A DNA stretch of 7,121 bases from positions 1-7,121 of the forward strand of contig DAHXMQ010000145.1 in NCBI GenBank assembly GCA_027371625.1, given 5' to 3'. The position numbers and the translations under genes were made by a program. Within the stretch, counting starts at the first letter, position 1. Each line of letters opens with the position of its first letter. Positions 5,302 to 7,121 of the stretch are shown piece by piece. Source of the DNA: Candidatus Methanoperedentaceae archaeon. GTDB lineage: Archaea > Halobacteriota > Methanosarcinia > Methanosarcinales > Methanoperedenaceae. The notes below the pieces were generated by a model, which searched no databases, was not told the DNA's origin, and saw nothing but the letters and a program-made list of their open reading frames with translations.

Positions 5302-6279
5302 TTAAGCTGCAAAACTCACGGTATAATCAGAAATAGGAGGATGTATCTGTTCAATTGTACATTCATGGGATTCTTTATCTTCCCTCAATCTTTTAAATAC
5401 AGGAATACGGAGCTTGCCGTCATCTGTTATGGACTGGTAACCCACTTCGCACACGATTTCGGGTCTTAACCAGGTTATTTCTCTTTCCTCGTCAACCCCA
5501 GTAAGTGTTTCTTCTTCCACTTTATATTTATCAAGCGATAATTTCAGGATTTCACGGTCTTCATCTGAAAAACCTGTCCCGACCTTGCCGATAAATACCG
5601 GTTCTGCTGCATTGTATAATCCAAGAATCAATGCTCCGAAGGTATTCTCCCTGTTGCTTTCACCTTTAGTATAGCCGAAAATGACACAATCACATGTCTT
5701 TTCCTGCTTTATTTTCAGCCAGTTGTTGCTCCTTTTTCCTGGTTCGTAGTAACTTTGCTTCTTCTTTGCCATTATGCCCTCGAGGCCTTTTTCAAGCGCA
5801 GCACGATAATAGGCTTCGCCGGTGTTTTCAACAAATAACGACAGGACAACGAATTTTCCTTCTCTCACGGAGTCCTTCAATATCCTCTTTCTCTCCACGA
5901 GAGGGATATCCAGAAGCTCTTTCCCGTCTTTTTCCAGAATATCAAATACTACATAAGTTGCAGGGAATTTACCAGAAAAATACTTTATCTCATTCGGTTT
6001 TATATTCTGTTTCCTCTGGATGAGTGTCTGGAAGTCAGGTCTTCCTTCCTTCATGACTACTATTTCACCATCCAGAACTGTGTTGCGGGTAAGCTCCTTC
6101 AATTCAATAAGCTCCGGGAAATTATCGATCAGCTCCTTCTGGTTCCGGCTCCTGATGCTAAGCTCTTCGTTTACATAGCTGATAGCTCTTATGCCGTCCC
6201 ATTTCACCTCGAAGAGCCATTCATCCGAAGAAAATGGCGCATCTGCGGGGCTGGCAAGCATTGGTCTATATTGTTTCAT
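5302..6279 (-). CDS. ligD: LigD-type ATP-dependent DNA ligase, single ligase domain (NHEJ)
   Basis: Seals DNA nicks and, with Ku, joins double-strand breaks. The 325-aa product equals the ligase domain alone of bacterial LigD, without the polymerase and 3'-phosphoesterase domains, as in the split system of Methanocella. Motifs in order: adenylated Lys26 in EVKWDGIRA (motif I), SRN at 44-46 (Ia), LDGEIV at 69-74 (III), VVFDIL at 110-115 (IIIa), EGIMAK at 167-172 (IV) and NNWLKIK at 185-191 (V). The OB-fold part follows (DCVIFGYTKG, GALILGLY, GKVGTGF, EVGYQSIT), ending with the RIPVFKRLREDK motif typical of LigD. All catalytic residues seen are intact. Its ATG overlaps the ku stop codon by 4 bp (ATGA), so the two are translationally coupled in one operon. 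A general replicative ligase is unlikely: those are longer and carry an N-terminal DNA-binding domain. Confidence 0.95.
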   Translation of the reverse strand: MKQYRPMLASPADAPFSSDEWLFEVKWDGIRAISYVNEELSIRSRNQKELIDNFPELIELKELTRNTVLDGEIVVMKEGRPDFQTLIQRKQNIKPNEIKYFSGKFPATYVVFDILEKDGKELLDIPLVERKRILKDSVREGKFVVLSLFVENTGEAYYRAALEKGLEGIMAKKKQSYYEPGKRSNNWLKIKQEKTCDCVIFGYTKGESNRENTFGALILGLYNAAEPVFIGKVGTGFSDEDREILKLSLDKYKVEEETLTGVDEEREITWLRPEIVCEVGYQSITDDGKLRIPVFKRLREDKESHECTIEQIHPPISDYTVSFAA

Positions 6280-7073
6280 CGGGCAAGCTGTTTAATGGTT
6301 TCCTGGAGGGCAACCATCAATTCCTTGACTTCCTCTTTCTTTGGTACCTCGGCAACGATGATCTCGCCCTTCATCTTCATTTCAATGAGCTTTTCCATCC
6401 TCTCCCTGTAACCGTCCTTATACTCGGTTATATCGAACTCGCCTGATAGTTCCTTGATAATCTTCCCAGCCAGTTCCATCTCCTTTTTTGGAGGTGCTTT
6501 GAGCGTTGCAAGCTCTTCCATATCTACGGGATTAGTGACCTCGTTGGCATAATGCAGGGTTGTCAGGATTAAAGCGCCCTTGTATGCATACACAACCACC
6601 GGATATTCCTTGGTTCTCATTGCAACCTTCCCCATTCCCGCTTTTCCCTCCTGCTGCATTACCGTCATCAACAGGCTGTAGGCTTCCTCGCTCCTATCGG
6701 GAACAAGGATATACGACTTTTCAAAATATACAGGGTCTATGGAAAGTAAACTGATGAATTTATCGAGTTTTATCCGCTCATCCGATTCGGGTTTTATTGC
6801 TTCAAGTTCCTCTTTATTGAAAACTATGAACTCGTTCTTTCGTATCTCATATCCCTTTACCGTATCCTTCCAGTCTATGATCTTATTGTCCCTGATGCAG
6901 ACCCTTTCGTATTTCAAAGGCTGCCCGTCAATATTGTGCAAAAGCCTGAATGAGAACGACTGGTCACGTACCATAGTAAATAACTTTACAGGTACATTGA
7001 CAAGCCCGATAGTGATGCTTCCGCTCCAGAAAGGTCTGCTCGACGGCTTTGCGGTTTCTTTTTCCTTTGGCAT
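6276..7073 (-). CDS. ku: Ku protein, DNA-end-binding NHEJ factor
   Basis: Homodimeric ring that threads onto double-strand ends and recruits LigD. At 265 aa it is close to the length of the minimal prokaryotic Ku core. The signature RPFWSGSITIGLVNVPVKLF lies at residues 13-32, followed by SFSFRLLHN, a degenerate zinc-ribbon-like region (YERVCIRDNKIID), GYEI, the YFEKSYILVPD strand, the GKVAMRTKEYPVVVYAYKGALILTTLHYANEV bridge segments, and a C-terminal helical arm ending in KQLAR. No long basic C-terminal tail is present. The ATG at 7073 is preceded by GAGGTG at a proper distance. A reading frame with the same phase ends in TAA immediately before this ATG, and the ligase starts inside the ku stop, so the operon is tightly packed. 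Zn-binding is not expected because the cysteines are missing. Confidence 0.96.
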   Translation of the reverse strand: MPKEKETAKPSSRPFWSGSITIGLVNVPVKLFTMVRDQSFSFRLLHNIDGQPLKYERVCIRDNKIIDWKDTVKGYEIRKNEFIVFNKEELEAIKPESDERIKLDKFISLLSIDPVYFEKSYILVPDRSEEAYSLLMTVMQQEGKAGMGKVAMRTKEYPVVVYAYKGALILTTLHYANEVTNPVDMEELATLKAPPKKEMELAGKIIKELSGEFDITEYKDGYRERMEKLIEMKMKGEIIVAEVPKKEEVKELMVALQETIKQLAR

Positions 7074-7121
7074 TTATCCCACCTCAAGTGACTGCTTATT
7101 TTCCATTAACCCCTCCCAGGG
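7074..7121 (-). CDS. 3' end of an upstream gene, possibly LigD polymerase domain
   Basis: Reading into the window on the minus strand, a frame is open from the edge and gives PWEGLMENKQSLEVG, then TAA directly abutting the ku ATG. The phrase resembles the C-terminus of LigD-type polymerases (a DPW-x-x-L-x-x-x-QSL pattern, from memory), and a split Pol gene beside ku and ligase would fit the archaeal NHEJ arrangement. Only 15 residues are visible. An alternative is a 10-codon leader peptide starting at the ATG at 7106, which has GGGAGGGG three bases upstream. Confidence 0.4.
   Translation of the reverse strand, partial: PWEGLMENKQSLEVG
7080..7085 (-). promoter_or_regulatory. Ribosome binding site of ku
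   Basis: GAGGTG six bases before the ku ATG on the minus strand, matching the GGAGGTGAT complement of the 16S 3' end. It lies inside the last codons of the upstream frame, so ku can be initiated independently although the upstream stop touches its start. Confidence 0.6.

Noticed and set aside
5694..6754. Plus-strand frames across the ligase and ku genes
   Set aside because: Shadows of the minus-strand NHEJ genes with biased composition and no recognisable domain.
1..7121. CRISPR array, transposase or integrase
   Set aside because: No regularly spaced long repeats and no reading frame with transposase or integrase motifs are present.

Overview
The window looks like a chromosomal segment of a euryarchaeon, most likely a Methanosarcinales-type methanogen or methanotroph relative (Candidatus Methanoperedens-like is my best guess, not proven). 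The reasons are the short archaeal class-II asparagine synthetase, a stand-alone HisI, a TrkA-N/DHH fusion protein with a paralogue, TATA-like promoter boxes such as CTTTAAATG, Shine-Dalgarno sites of the GGAGGTGAT type, and a Ku plus single-domain LigD ligase pair of the kind known from Methanocella and relatives.

Layout. 1-420: the 3' end of an AT-rich, unidentified reading frame (about 31% GC over bases 1-300), whose last ~38 codons switch to about 45% GC and read like the C-terminal tail of a RelB/Phd-type antitoxin; this looks like an island edge fused to a broken native gene. 446-2193 (+): asparagine synthetase followed 23 bp later by hisI, probably one transcript. 2194-2569 (+): a TATA-like box, a GNRA-loop hairpin and two tiny reading frames (42 and 51 aa), the second an eight-cysteine zinc-knuckle protein. 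2548-3546 (-) and 3619-5115 (+): a divergent pair of DHH-family paralogues. The plus-strand one is a TrkA-N/DHH/DHHA1 fusion with nearly all motifs intact; the minus-strand one lacks the TrkA-N domain and has lost most metal ligands, so it is probably a pseudoenzyme. 5116-5301: a convergent intergenic region with short repeats, a hairpin and oligo-T tracts. 5302-7121 (-): an NHEJ operon in the order [possible LigD-Pol tail at the edge] - ku - ligase, with a TAA/ATG junction and a 4-bp ATGA overlap.

How the genes work together. Ku and the LigD-type ligase form a minimal archaeal double-strand-break repair module. The DHH pair may act together on a small nucleotide (cyclic dinucleotide, pAp or nanoRNA), with the TrkA-N domain sensing a nucleotide cofactor and the degenerate partner acting as a regulatory subunit; this is inference. 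AsnB and HisI belong to amino-acid biosynthesis and need not be mechanistically linked. No tRNA, rRNA, CRISPR array or transposase is visible.
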